DNA from: Cyanobium sp. Cruz CV13-4-11
GTDB taxonomy: Bacteria; Cyanobacteriota; Cyanobacteriia; PCC-6307; Cyanobiaceae
Direction: 5' to 3'
Assembly: GCF_024346055.1 (NCBI RefSeq)
Contig: NZ_JAGQCH010000001.1
Location: forward strand, 62,001-126,000
DNA: 64,000 bases
The position numbers and the translations under genes were made by a program. How positions within the stretch are numbered: position 1 is the stretch's first letter; each line of letters opens with the position of its first letter. Shown piece after piece: positions 1 through 7,365 of this stretch. The notes under the pieces are model-generated. The model searched no databases. It was not told the origin of the DNA and worked only from the letters and a program-made list of their open reading frames with translations.

Positions 1-1471
1 AGGTGGGCAGTGCCCCCAGAAGGGCGTCCACCTCGGCGTTCCAGCCCTTGCCGGCCTGGCTGGTGAGGCGATCGGCGAAGTCGCGGGCCGCTTCGTAGCG
101 CAGGGCGTCGGAGATCACCACAAACAGGCGCTTGAGCCCCTGGGAGCCGAGGGGAGCATGCACATAACGCATGTGGAACTCCTTCTGCCGCGGCAGCACC
201 TCGCTCCCCCAGCTGCTGAGCCCGGCCACCTGATCGCTCCAACGATTGGTGAGCGGCAGCAACACATTGTTGACGTACTGGGCCTCCAACCAATCGCGCA
301 GCGGCTTGAGCAGCCCGGGCTGTTGATAGGCACGGGCGTGGTGGATGCAGCGGCGGTAGGCCTGATCCAGCCGCCACCAGCCGTTGCAGTAGCGCTGCAG
401 GCCCTCCTCGAAGCTGGGCACCTGCAGATCGGCTTTCGCCAGCAGGCTGCGGAAGGTGATGGCCTGCTCGAGGGCGCGATAGCCGTGCTGGTGCTTCTCG
501 AACCAACACGAACTGCTGCGGTTGCGGATCGCCTCCAGCAGGTCGGCGTCTGAGGCGTTGCTCACGAAGCGCTGCAGGAGGCGGCTGAGCACAAAACGCT
601 CGATCAGCTCGTAACTGTCGTCGTCGTCCGGGTCGTAACTGTCGGGCGCATCGTTGAGCTGCTCCTCCACCCGCAGCACGCCGGCAAGGTGGTCACTCCA
701 TGTTTCGAAGGACGGCCGGGCACTGAGGCTGTCCTTCCAGATGCTCTGGAAGACGCGGGCGTGGGGCAGCAGCTCGCCTGAGGGGCCGATGCCGCTGACA
801 CTGTTGAACAGGGCAACGGCGAAGTCGCGCAGGTTGGGCTCAGGGCAGCGGTAGCCGAACTTCTCGCCGACGGCCTGCCAGAAGTGGCGGCTCAGCTGAT
901 GGCTGCCGTAGAGGGCCTCCACGGGGTCATCGGCGTCTGGATTGGCGGGATCCAGCTGGCTGAAGGCGTGCAGCAGCAGCTTGTCGATGTCGGGCGGCTG
1001 CTTGGCCAGCACGGCCAGCATCTTGAGCCGCACGGCCACCTCGTCGTCGTTGGGACGCAGCAGTTCCTTGAGCTTGCTGGTGCGAACCGGTGAGCGGAAG
1101 AAGGCCTTGTGCTGCTGGGCGAGCTCCTTGAACTCCAGCGTTAGTCCGGCGTCCTGGATGTCGAGTGAGGCGCGGTCGGCGGTGAACTCATGGCCGGCCA
1201 GCAGCAGATCCAGGAGCCAGTTCTGGGGCTCTGGTGGTTTGGCGGAGGGGAGGTAGAGGAGGAAGTGTTGGGCGAGGGGGGCGCGGCTGATCGCCACTTT
1301 CACCGAGAACTCGTTGCCCTCTACCCGCAGCTTCTCGGCCGCAGCGGGTTGGTAGCCATCGAACTCCGAGGCCCATTCACCGTTGGCGTCGTACCAGAGC
1401 ACCACGCGCCTGCGGGAGAGCGCGGCGTCGAGGCTTTCGTGGATGCGAGTCGTGGCGGGGGAAGCAGGCAT
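1..1471 (-). CDS. pglZ: BREX type 1 phosphatase-like protein PglZ (3' end outside window)
   Basis: PglZ is an alkaline-phosphatase-superfamily protein required for BREX phage exclusion; its exact substrate is unsettled. The reverse strand is open from the ATG at 1471 to the window edge, giving about 490 N-terminal residues. They begin MPASPATTRIHESLDAAL and continue with the family hallmark VVLWYDANGEW near residues 28-38, then FLLYLP near residue 80. The metal-binding phosphatase core lies further downstream and is not visible. The start overlaps the stop of hipA (ATGA), so translation is probably coupled. Assignment rests on the N-terminal signature plus brxA, brxB, brxC and pglX on the same strand upstream. 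Confidence 0.85.
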   Translation of the reverse strand, partial: MPASPATTRIHESLDAALSRRRVVLWYDANGEWASEFDGYQPAAAEKLRVEGNEFSVKVAISRAPLAQHFLLYLPSAKPPEPQNWLLDLLLAGHEFTADRASLDIQDAGLTLEFKELAQQHKAFFRSPVRTSKLKELLRPNDDEVAVRLKMLAVLAKQPPDIDKLLLHAFSQLDPANPDADDPVEALYGSHQLSRHFWQAVGEKFGYRCPEPNLRDFAVALFNSVSGIGPSGELLPHARVFQSIWKDSLSARPSFETWSDHLAGVLRVEEQLNDAPDSYDPDDDDSYELIERFVLSRLLQRFVSNASDADLLEAIRNRSSSCWFEKHQHGYRALEQAITFRSLLAKADLQVPSFEEGLQRYCNGWWRLDQAYRRCIHHARAYQQPGLLKPLRDWLEAQYVNNVLLPLTNRWSDQVAGLSSWGSEVLPRQKEFHMRYVHAPLGSQGLKRLFVVISDALRYEAARDFADRLTSQAGKGWNAEVDALLGALPT

Positions 1472-2805
1472 CACAGTTGGCATTCGAGCTGGCTGGCGGA
1501 GGCTTGCAGGCCTGTCAGCACGGGTTCGGCGACGGCGTGTGGAAACCCAGCAGGCAACTGGGCCCGCACGGAACCAATCACAGCCGGAGTCTTAGCGATC
1601 AGAGCTTCGAGGATGGCTTGAGCATCAGCAATCCCAAGCCGTTTTGCGGTGAGCAGCATGCGACGACCTGTGATCTCCAGAGGCTTGGTGGAATGGCCTT
1701 GTTCACCAAACCAGGCCATCGCCATCTTGAGCTTTTGCTGGGGCCATTGGCCGCTGCCGCGGCCGATCACCGGCCAGGCCGAGAGCACGTCGTAGAGCGG
1801 TGTGAGCTGAAAGCGGCCGCCCGGGCTCAGAAAGAGGCTGAAGTTTTTGGCGTGGCCATCAATGGCGCGCAGCATCCAGAACAACACCTGCGCCTTGAAA
1901 AAGGTGGCCAGATCGCTGCGCTCGGAGGATTGAGCCAGCAGCTCGGCAATGGGCACCATGCCTGGACCGCCGTTGTTCTCGTATTTGTTGGCGGCTGCTT
2001 TGGAGGTGGCCTGGCAAAAGTCTTCTGTGGGCAGGCGCAGCCAATAGGCGCCACTGGCATGCAGGCGACGATCGAAGCGTTGAACAATCAGGCAGCGCTC
2101 GCCGTCAAAACTGGCTATCTCCGTGGAGGCCACAGGCAACCCATAGGCCTTGAGCACCTTGCTGCAAAGCCACTCGTTCTCCACCGAGGTGCTGAAATCA
2201 ATCTGGCCCTCACCGATCACCCCCATCGGCAGCTTGAACAGGTGGGTGGTGGGGGTACTGCCCAGCGGCAGACACCATTGGTTGTTGTGCCAGAGGAAGG
2301 CGGTCTTCTCCTGGGCACCGGCCACCGAGAGGCGCAGCGCATCGGATTCAGGGCCCAGGGATCCTGGAGCCGGCGCCGCCGTGACGGCGCGCAGGCGCCG
2401 GCCGATCTCCTGGTTGCTCAGGGGCCGGGCCTCGATGCGATCGATGCCGCTGGGCTTCTGGTCTGGCGGCAGCAGCTGCACGGCTCCGGCACAGTCGCGG
2501 CCGACCGCAGCCAGCAGATCGAAGGCATTGGTGCTGGCGGTCTGAAACCGGGTCTGGGCCCTGCCTCGGATGGCGTCGCTGTCCGGGAGGAGGTTGTCAA
2601 ACCAGCTCTCCACGGCATCACCGCTGAGTGTTGAGGTCCCGATGCCCGCCGGCAATGACAACGACACCGGGCGGAACTGGCTGGAATGCAGCCAGGTTTC
2701 GTCGTAAGTGAAGGTCTGTGGCCCCCGCGCCGGCAAGGTCCAGGTGCCGATCCGTTCACCGTTCATCCACACCGCCAGGGAGCGCGCCCGCGTTGGCCTG
2801 CCCAT
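1471..2805 (-). CDS. hipA: HipA family serine/threonine kinase toxin
   Basis: HipA toxins phosphorylate a cellular target (GltX in E. coli) and cause growth arrest; HipB neutralises them. The 444-residue product has an N-terminal HipA subdomain (residues 12-54), the SVAGAQEK nucleotide-binding loop (160-167), VQRFDR (241-246), the catalytic DGHAKN (316-321) and YDV (338-340). All kinase residues I can recognise are present, so it looks active. The ATG at 2805 was chosen over an upstream in-frame start because it overlaps the hipB stop (ATGA) and gives the normal HipA length. It overlaps pglZ in turn, placing a kinase toxin inside the BREX operon. Confidence 0.9.
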   Translation of the reverse strand: MGRPTRARSLAVWMNGERIGTWTLPARGPQTFTYDETWLHSSQFRPVSLSLPAGIGTSTLSGDAVESWFDNLLPDSDAIRGRAQTRFQTASTNAFDLLAAVGRDCAGAVQLLPPDQKPSGIDRIEARPLSNQEIGRRLRAVTAAPAPGSLGPESDALRLSVAGAQEKTAFLWHNNQWCLPLGSTPTTHLFKLPMGVIGEGQIDFSTSVENEWLCSKVLKAYGLPVASTEIASFDGERCLIVQRFDRRLHASGAYWLRLPTEDFCQATSKAAANKYENNGGPGMVPIAELLAQSSERSDLATFFKAQVLFWMLRAIDGHAKNFSLFLSPGGRFQLTPLYDVLSAWPVIGRGSGQWPQQKLKMAMAWFGEQGHSTKPLEITGRRMLLTAKRLGIADAQAILEALIAKTPAVIGSVRAQLPAGFPHAVAEPVLTGLQASASQLECQL

Positions 2806-3059
2806 CACCACTCGGCCGGCTCGATGCTGATCTCTCGGGGCCGCAGCACCAGTTCGAGGTCGAGGGCGGCCAGGATCAACAGCAGACGCTCCACGGTGAG
2901 GCGCCCCGGTTGCAATTCGAGCTGGGAGAGCCTGGCCTGGCTGGTGCCTCCGGCCTTGAGGGCTAGCTCTTGCTGGCTCAGGCCTTTCTGCCGCCGGACA
3001 CCCTTGAGGAGGACCCCCAGCTGGGCAGGGGCGCGGATCACCTGCTCGCCTGCGGCCAT
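2805..3059 (-). CDS. hipB: HipB-like XRE antitoxin
   Basis: An 84-residue DNA-binding antitoxin directly upstream of hipA, overlapping it by ATGA. It carries an XRE helix-turn-helix (GLSQQELALKAGGTSQARLS, about residues 26-45) and a C-terminal strand (LELVLRPREI) of the kind HipB uses for dimerisation. It should repress its own promoter and inactivate HipA. The first seven codons (MAAGEQV) and the upstream region recur at 4119-4200 in a decayed second copy. The family call is firm; regulation is inferred from the family. Confidence 0.88.
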   Translation of the reverse strand: MAAGEQVIRAPAQLGVLLKGVRRQKGLSQQELALKAGGTSQARLSQLELQPGRLTVERLLLILAALDLELVLRPREISIEPAEW

Positions 3060-3120
3060 GACCTACTTGGAATCTCAACAAACGCAGGATAACAGGATTA
3101 CTACTAAGTGGCATTCATTG
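3060..3120 (-). promoter_or_regulatory. hipBA promoter/operator region
   Basis: AT-rich 61 bases immediately upstream of hipB. They contain two closely spaced GGAT elements on the plus strand (GGATAACAGGATTA), resembling the TATCC/GGATA half-sites known for E. coli HipB. The segment aligns visibly with 4140-4200 upstream of the hip remnant, sharing GGAATCT, AAACGCA, AGGATT and GGCATT. Retention in both copies supports a regulatory role. No transcription start can be placed. Confidence 0.45.
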
Positions 3121-3154
3121 GCAATCCGAGTGACTGGAGGGCTGTTCTGGTTGC

Positions 3155-3583
3155 TCAGGGCGCCGGCCAGGGATTGATCAGTGCCAGGCCAATCCCTTCA
3201 AAATCGACGGTATTGCGGGTGGCAAGGGTGGCTCCAAGGGCCAGGGCGATGGCCGCAATGAGGGCATCAGCCGTTGAAATCGGTTGGCCAAGGCGTTCTC
3301 GCCGCTGGAGCAAGGCGGCATACCAGTGGGCCGCTGGGCGGTCAAAGGAGAAGACACGGCCTGCAAATAGATCTGCCACCAGTTGCTCCCAGCGCGCCTC
3401 CAGGGCCTGGCGGCGTCGACCAACCGGCAAGCGGGCCAGGCCATGCAAGATCTCGGCTTCATCCATGGCCGTGATGCCCACCGCTGCTGGGTCGAGCTGG
3501 TCGGCCCAAGCGAGCACGGCAGGCTGAGGATCCGATCGCATCAGCTCGGAGAGCACGTTGGTGTCGAGCAGAAGCAGAGCCAT
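3155..3583 (-). CDS. FitB/VapC-type PIN-domain toxin (locus 1)
   Basis: PIN-domain ribonuclease toxin of 142 residues. The N-terminal strand and first acidic residue are LLLLDTNVLSE; a second acidic cluster is MDEAEILHG, a third is STADALIAA and the last element is ATRNTVDFEG, so all four PIN positions appear intact. The toxin should cleave RNA unless bound by the antitoxin encoded three bases upstream. FitB and VapC share this fold; the FitA-like partner argues for the FitB branch. It lies between hipB and the hip remnant. Confidence 0.88.
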   Translation of the reverse strand: MALLLLDTNVLSELMRSDPQPAVLAWADQLDPAAVGITAMDEAEILHGLARLPVGRRRQALEARWEQLVADLFAGRVFSFDRPAAHWYAALLQRRERLGQPISTADALIAAIALALGATLATRNTVDFEGIGLALINPWPAP

Positions 3584-3586
3584 GGT

Positions 3587-3841
3587 TCAGCTCAGGGCTG
3601 CAGGTTCAGGCGTGGAGGTGCGGCGTGGCGGTTCGAGCTCCATGCCGCCGAGCTGGGCGAAGTGAGCGCGAATGCGGCTGCCCAGTCCCGGTTCGCTGTA
3701 GGCAGGGGCCGCTGGAGGCGCCAAGGCTGCGGCAAGGATCTGGCGCACCTCCTCTTCCATGGAGCGGCCATGGCCTGCGGCCTGCAGGCGTAGGCGGGAT
3801 TTGAGCTTGTCGTCGAGGTTGCGGATGGTGATCGATGTCAT
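3587..3841 (-). CDS. FitA-type ribbon-helix-helix antitoxin (locus 1)
   Basis: 84-residue antitoxin with an N-terminal ribbon-helix-helix domain (ITIRNLDDKLKSRLRLQA, then RSMEEEVRQIL) and a C-terminal tail that would wrap its PIN partner (LGSRIRAHFAQLGGMELEPP). The ATG at 3841 gives the standard FitA length. The same frame stays open upstream to 4111, joining it to a HipA fragment; that longer form is probably accidental but is a genuine in-frame chimera. The stop is three bases before the toxin start, so the pair is an operon. Confidence 0.85.
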   Translation of the reverse strand: MTSITIRNLDDKLKSRLRLQAAGHGRSMEEEVRQILAAALAPPAAPAYSEPGLGSRIRAHFAQLGGMELEPPRRTSTPEPAALS

Positions 3842-3860
3842 CGGCACGCCTGGCGCGATT

Positions 3861-3885
3861 GCATTGAAATCAATGCTAGCAATGC
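3861..3885 (-). promoter_or_regulatory. Candidate FitA operator, locus 1
   Basis: Three copies of one 6-mer: GCATTG at 3861-3866, its inverse CAATGC at 3871-3876 (a perfect inverted repeat with a 4-base spacer) and CAATGC again at 3880-3885. The 12-mer ATCAATGCTAGC at 3869-3880 also occurs at 13174-13185, upstream of the second fitA in this window. Position and recurrence suggest the autoregulatory site of the ribbon-helix-helix antitoxins. Confidence 0.55.
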
Positions 3886-3982
3886 CTGCATGGCGCAGGC
3901 CAGGTTTCGCCAGATCGGCCAAGACTTCGCACCGGACCGGCCGGGGATTGGCAGAACCACCCTCGTGCAAATGGTGCAGGAG

Positions 3983-4200
3983 GCCAGCCGGCAGTGACAG
4001 CGATAACGGCCGGAACTGACCTGAGTGAAGCCAGGATTCGGCGTAGGTGAAGGTCTGTGGCCCCCGCAACGGCAGGGTCCAGGTGCCGACGCGTTCGCCG
4101 TTCATCCACACCGCCAGTGACCTGCTCGCCTGCGGCCATGTCTCACTCGGAATCTGAATAAACGCAAACTAATAGGATTCCTAGTGATTGGCATTTATTG
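3983..4200 (-). pseudogene. Decayed second copy of hipB-hipA
   Basis: This stretch repeats the hipBA promoter (4140-4200) and the first seven hipB codons (4119-4139, MAAGEQV), then jumps to HipA residues 12-54 (3983-4111). The HipA part matches the intact protein at 36 of 43 residues by direct comparison. About 260 bases, most of hipB and the first hipA codons, are missing at the junction near 4110-4118, and everything after HipA residue 54 is gone. It cannot encode a HipB or a kinase. The HipA piece stays in frame with the FitA antitoxin downstream. It is a tandem duplication or second acquisition that later collapsed. Confidence 0.85.
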
Positions 4201-4224
4201 ATTTTCCTGCTGGCGAAAAGAATT

Positions 4225-4285
4225 GTATTGCCAAAATGGCCAATACATGACCAGTATTGGCTGGCTGAGGCCCCTTGCCAATACT
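4225..4285 (+). promoter_or_regulatory. Cluster of four alternating GTATTGGC half-sites
   Basis: Half-sites are GTATTGCCA at 4225-4233 (one base shorter than the consensus), TGGCCAATAC at 4237-4246, AGTATTGGC at 4253-4261 and GCCAATACT at 4277-4285. The last two form a perfect 9-base inverted repeat with a 15-base spacer. They end 7 bases before the ATG of the ATPase gene. A possible promoter (TTGATT at 4198-4203, 17 bases, AATTGT at 4221-4226) would be overlapped by the sites, so repression is the likely mode. The binding protein is unknown; the gene's own winged-helix tail is one candidate. Confidence 0.55.
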
Positions 4286-4292
4286 TCGCGCC

Positions 4293-5516
4293 ATGGCGCT
4301 GCCGAGCCTCTGGGGCCTCTACAACCTGCGCTCCTCGCCCTTCTTCCAGGCCACCCTGCGGGCGGATTCGCAGGCCACGCCGCTGCGCCTGTTCGTGGGG
4401 AGGCAGCGGGAGCGGCAGCTGCTGCTCACCACGATCGGCAGCAGCGCCAGCTCCCGCCAGGCGGTGGCGGGGCGTCCAGGAATCGGCAAAACCACCCTGG
4501 TGCAGACGGTGAAGGCCGATGCCCAGGCGGAGGGCTACTGGAGTTCCGACGAGATCATCCCGATCAGCGCCGAGGGCGCCAGTGAACAGCTGCTCGGGCA
4601 GTTGCTTTCTGGTGTGTACGACTCCGTTCTGGCGAACTGCCCGACGGCGGCGGGACCCGAAGTGGAGGCCGCGCAGCAACTGGTGCGGGGCATCCGCCTG
4701 CGTGGGGGCGGGCTCACGGTGTCGGCCTTTGGGCTTGGGGTTGGGGGAAGTCAGAGCGAAAGCGTGGCCACACCGCCAGAGGCGCTGCTGCTGGATGGTC
4801 CGCGGGTATTGCGCGATCTGATGGGCTATGCGATCGGTCAGGGGGCCCGCGGCGTCGTGCTGCACCTCAACAACCTCGAAAACCTCAGTGAGGCGGATGC
4901 GACGCGGGCGGCGGATCTGTTGCGGGGCATCCGCGATCAGGCCCTGCTGCAAGAGGGCTTGCATCTGATCGTGGTGGGCACCCGCTCGGTGTTCAGCAAT
5001 CCGTTGGTGCTGGAGCCACTGGGGCTGGCGGATGTGGAGCAGTTGTTGGCCAATCGCTATGGGTCTTTGCAGCTGGATCCGGCCAGACCCTGCCGATCTC
5101 CTGTGGAGCGTGCCGTGGTGCAGCGGCTGTACGAGCTATTCCGCGGCGATTTGCGCGGCATGTTGAAGGCCCTGGAGGATGGGATCACAGCTCTGCTGGG
5201 GCTCACCAGCGCAGGAGCCGACGTGGCGCCGGTAGGGCTGGAGGATCTGCTGCTCTCGCTTCGGCAACGCAACCAGGTGGAACTGCAGGAGCAGCTGGGC
5301 GACACCGCCTGGGAGCGCCTGCTGGCCTGGGCGCAGGTGGATGCGGCTACGGCCCAGACCCAGGCGGAGCTAGTGGAGCTGTGGCAGGTGAAGCAACCCT
5401 CGGTGTCGCAAACCTTGCAGCAACTGATTGAGGCCGGAGCTGTTGAGGCCTTGCCTCGGCGGGGGCGTGAGGCGATTCAGTACCTGATGACCGGAATATC
5501 GAGGCTGGCATTTTGA
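4293..5516 (+). CDS. AAA-type ATPase with C-terminal winged helix
   Basis: A 407-residue ATPase. Near the N-terminus it has a TniB/ExeA-like segment (LWGLYNLRSSPFF, residues 6-18), then Walker A GRPGIGKTT (60-68) and a Walker B-like GVVLHLNNLENLSE. The last 60 residues read as a winged helix (LVELWQVKQPSVSQTLQQLI). ATG 4293 was preferred to a TTG at 4275 because it starts just before the conserved segment and lies outside the inverted repeat. It is one of three plus-strand genes in the island and is transcribed against the BREX genes. A DNA-binding regulator or defence ATPase is possible; function is not established. Confidence 0.8.
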   Translation: MALPSLWGLYNLRSSPFFQATLRADSQATPLRLFVGRQRERQLLLTTIGSSASSRQAVAGRPGIGKTTLVQTVKADAQAEGYWSSDEIIPISAEGASEQLLGQLLSGVYDSVLANCPTAAGPEVEAAQQLVRGIRLRGGGLTVSAFGLGVGGSQSESVATPPEALLLDGPRVLRDLMGYAIGQGARGVVLHLNNLENLSEADATRAADLLRGIRDQALLQEGLHLIVVGTRSVFSNPLVLEPLGLADVEQLLANRYGSLQLDPARPCRSPVERAVVQRLYELFRGDLRGMLKALEDGITALLGLTSAGADVAPVGLEDLLLSLRQRNQVELQEQLGDTAWERLLAWAQVDAATAQTQAELVELWQVKQPSVSQTLQQLIEAGAVEALPRRGREAIQYLMTGISRLAF

Positions 5517-5548
5517 AATTGAGCTTGGTCTGATTAGTAAGGTCAGCA

Positions 5549-6805
5549 TCACAGAGCACTAGGAATCGTGAGCAGCAGCTCGTTGTTGTCAATGAGGCGG
5601 TAGTGCGGAAGCTGTCCTGACAACTCCAGTGTTCGAGAAAGAATCAAGGGCACACCTTCGCCGCGACGATCCATGATGTAGCGGCGATGGCTGACGCCTG
5701 CAGCAGCCTCTACAGGACAACGCGCAAGCAGGCTGGCGACCAGCTCATTGCGGCAAGCCTGACGGAGCGGCAAGCTTTCAGGAGTCATCGTGTTTGGCAG
5801 CATGCCTGGCGAAAAGATCTCGAGGTGATCATCAAAGAGACGGAGTCTCACCTTGCTGCCGGGGATGGAATAATCGCGATGGGCAACGGCATTGGTGATG
5901 GCTTCGAACACAGCCAGAGCATCAAACTGTGGGCGATCAATCCGGCCTCCCTCCAGCGTCTTCGCGGCACCGCTGCGGCTGTTGCGAGCTACAAACTTGC
6001 AGGCGGCTGTGATCTGTTGATCCAATGGGCCTGTGAGATCGGCAGCGTCACGCTGGTACATGACGTCCTCTCCCAGGGGCGATACCTGGGTACCCGCATA
6101 GGCAACAGCCTGGATGTAAGCGCCCCTCAGGAATGGCTGGGGATTGAGGCTGGCAAGCAACACTCCCGCCACTGAAGGGTGGAGAGATCCGTCTTCCGCT
6201 TCGACCACCAGGCCTGTCTTCGACTGCCAATTTGCATCAGGCGATAACTGAGGGTGAAAACGTTCGAGCAACACGGTATCCAGATCCTCGCATTGAGCAG
6301 ACACAAGCGGCAGCTCATCAAATCGGATCACTCGGCTCTGACTGCGCTGCTGAAAAAGCTGCGCCAGGTAGTCAGGCGGAATAGGGCGCTTTGAGGAACC
6401 GACCCGGTGCAAATAGCCAGCAGGGCTCTGATGTACAAACAGACTGGATGCGATGTCCACTCTGAGGGTGGCGTGATCCACGCCAAGGGAATCGGGCAGC
6501 GTGAGCCGCTCAATCACTGGGGCCAATGGCGGCTTGATGCTGTCCTCAACGGCCTGGCGCACCAGGGCCTCGACGAGATCAAGGCGATCAACAGGGATTC
6601 CCAGGACATCGCGAGTCTTGTCATTGATGCCGAGCAGCAGAGTGCCGCCGGTTCTGCTATTGGCGAAGGCAGCGAGCTCATCAGCCAGGTCGTTTGGGGA
6701 AGGGCCACGCACAGACGCTCCGCAAAAGCGAACCTCTTTGCATCCCAGGAGGTTGTCTTCTCCCAGTCTCAACTTGGCGATCAGTTCATTTCGGCTCAGT
6801 CGCAT
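5549..6805 (-). CDS. AlbA_2 (Schlafen-like) / HATPase_c_4 protein
   Basis: 418-residue protein of the type often annotated as ATP-binding transcriptional regulator. The N-terminal AlbA_2 domain is complete (DLADELAAFANSRTGGTLLL near residues 39-58). The C-terminal half has the GHKL-like block FEAITNAVAHRDY and LFDDHLEIFSPG. The ATG at 6805 has a good ribosome-binding site (GGGAGGTG). The family is frequent in defence islands, with proposed nucleic-acid binding; the precise activity is unknown. It ends convergent with the ATPase gene. Confidence 0.85.
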   Translation of the reverse strand: MRLSRNELIAKLRLGEDNLLGCKEVRFCGASVRGPSPNDLADELAAFANSRTGGTLLLGINDKTRDVLGIPVDRLDLVEALVRQAVEDSIKPPLAPVIERLTLPDSLGVDHATLRVDIASSLFVHQSPAGYLHRVGSSKRPIPPDYLAQLFQQRSQSRVIRFDELPLVSAQCEDLDTVLLERFHPQLSPDANWQSKTGLVVEAEDGSLHPSVAGVLLASLNPQPFLRGAYIQAVAYAGTQVSPLGEDVMYQRDAADLTGPLDQQITAACKFVARNSRSGAAKTLEGGRIDRPQFDALAVFEAITNAVAHRDYSIPGSKVRLRLFDDHLEIFSPGMLPNTMTPESLPLRQACRNELVASLLARCPVEAAAGVSHRRYIMDRRGEGVPLILSRTLELSGQLPHYRLIDNNELLLTIPSAL

Positions 6806-6806
6806 C

Positions 6807-7365
6807 TCACACCTCCCGCCCAAGCCGGGCCCAACGCCGAGCCAGCGCCTGTCGCTGCCGGAAAAGGGCGATCGAGGTTCTCCCACTCCACGGCGAGCAG
6901 GCGAGCAGGCGAGCTACCTCGAACAACTGCTTCAAGGTGGTGGCATCAACAATGCTGGCTTGGCTGCCCTCTCGAATGGCAAACAGGGCTTTGCCTGAGG
7001 GGGGGGGAATGGTCGGCATGGGCAGGGATGGGGATGGCTCCGGCTTCCTGTTCCATCTGTCGGTAGGCAGCCTGCAGAGGATCGATCCAATCGCCACTGT
7101 TGTGATCGGTGATCGCGACGCAGTCCATACCGGCAGCCATGAACTGGCTCAACCAGCGCTCAAGTGTCACCTCTTGATCAGTGCCGTTGGCCTGGTGCCA
7201 GTGGGGGGTATCGGAGGAGGCTGGCGTGTGAGCGTGGAAGTCGAACGACCACCAGCGAGCGCCGAGGTAGGGCCAGGCGGCTGGACTAGGCGTGGCGGCA
7301 AAGGAGGCCACGGGACTGGGCGGGCTGGCGGTGAGCGCGTTTGGATCCGGCATGGCAGTGATCAT
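6807..7365 (-). pseudogene. Decayed PHP-domain (TrlF-like) gene
   Basis: Starts with ATGA overlap on the preceding AlbA_2 gene. The N-terminal part is a clear PHP metal-dependent hydrolase start (SFDFHAHTPASS, then VAITDHNSGDW). Family members are long ATPase fusions; here the sequence jumps from YRQMEQEAG to PIPAHADHS, so most of the domain is lost. A run of nine C on the coding strand (plus-strand G at 6999-7007) then breaks the frame: the current frame stops at 6946, while the next frame continues GKALFAIREGSQASIVDATT and runs to 6807. Removing one C would join them into a 186-residue product. It sits between two AlbA_2 genes, a common pairing. Confidence 0.75.
6999..7007. repeat. Homopolymer run of nine G/C
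   Basis: Nine consecutive G on the plus strand (C on the coding strand) at the point where the PHP gene changes frame. Such tracts gain or lose a base readily by slippage or sequencing error, so the break could be a real mutation, a phase-variable switch or an assembly artefact. Confidence 0.8.

Noticed and set aside
1477-2634. Long plus-strand open frame opposite hipA
   Set aside because: Shadow of hipA; its translation is low in domain character and rich in Q/G/H, and the opposite strand has full HipA motifs.
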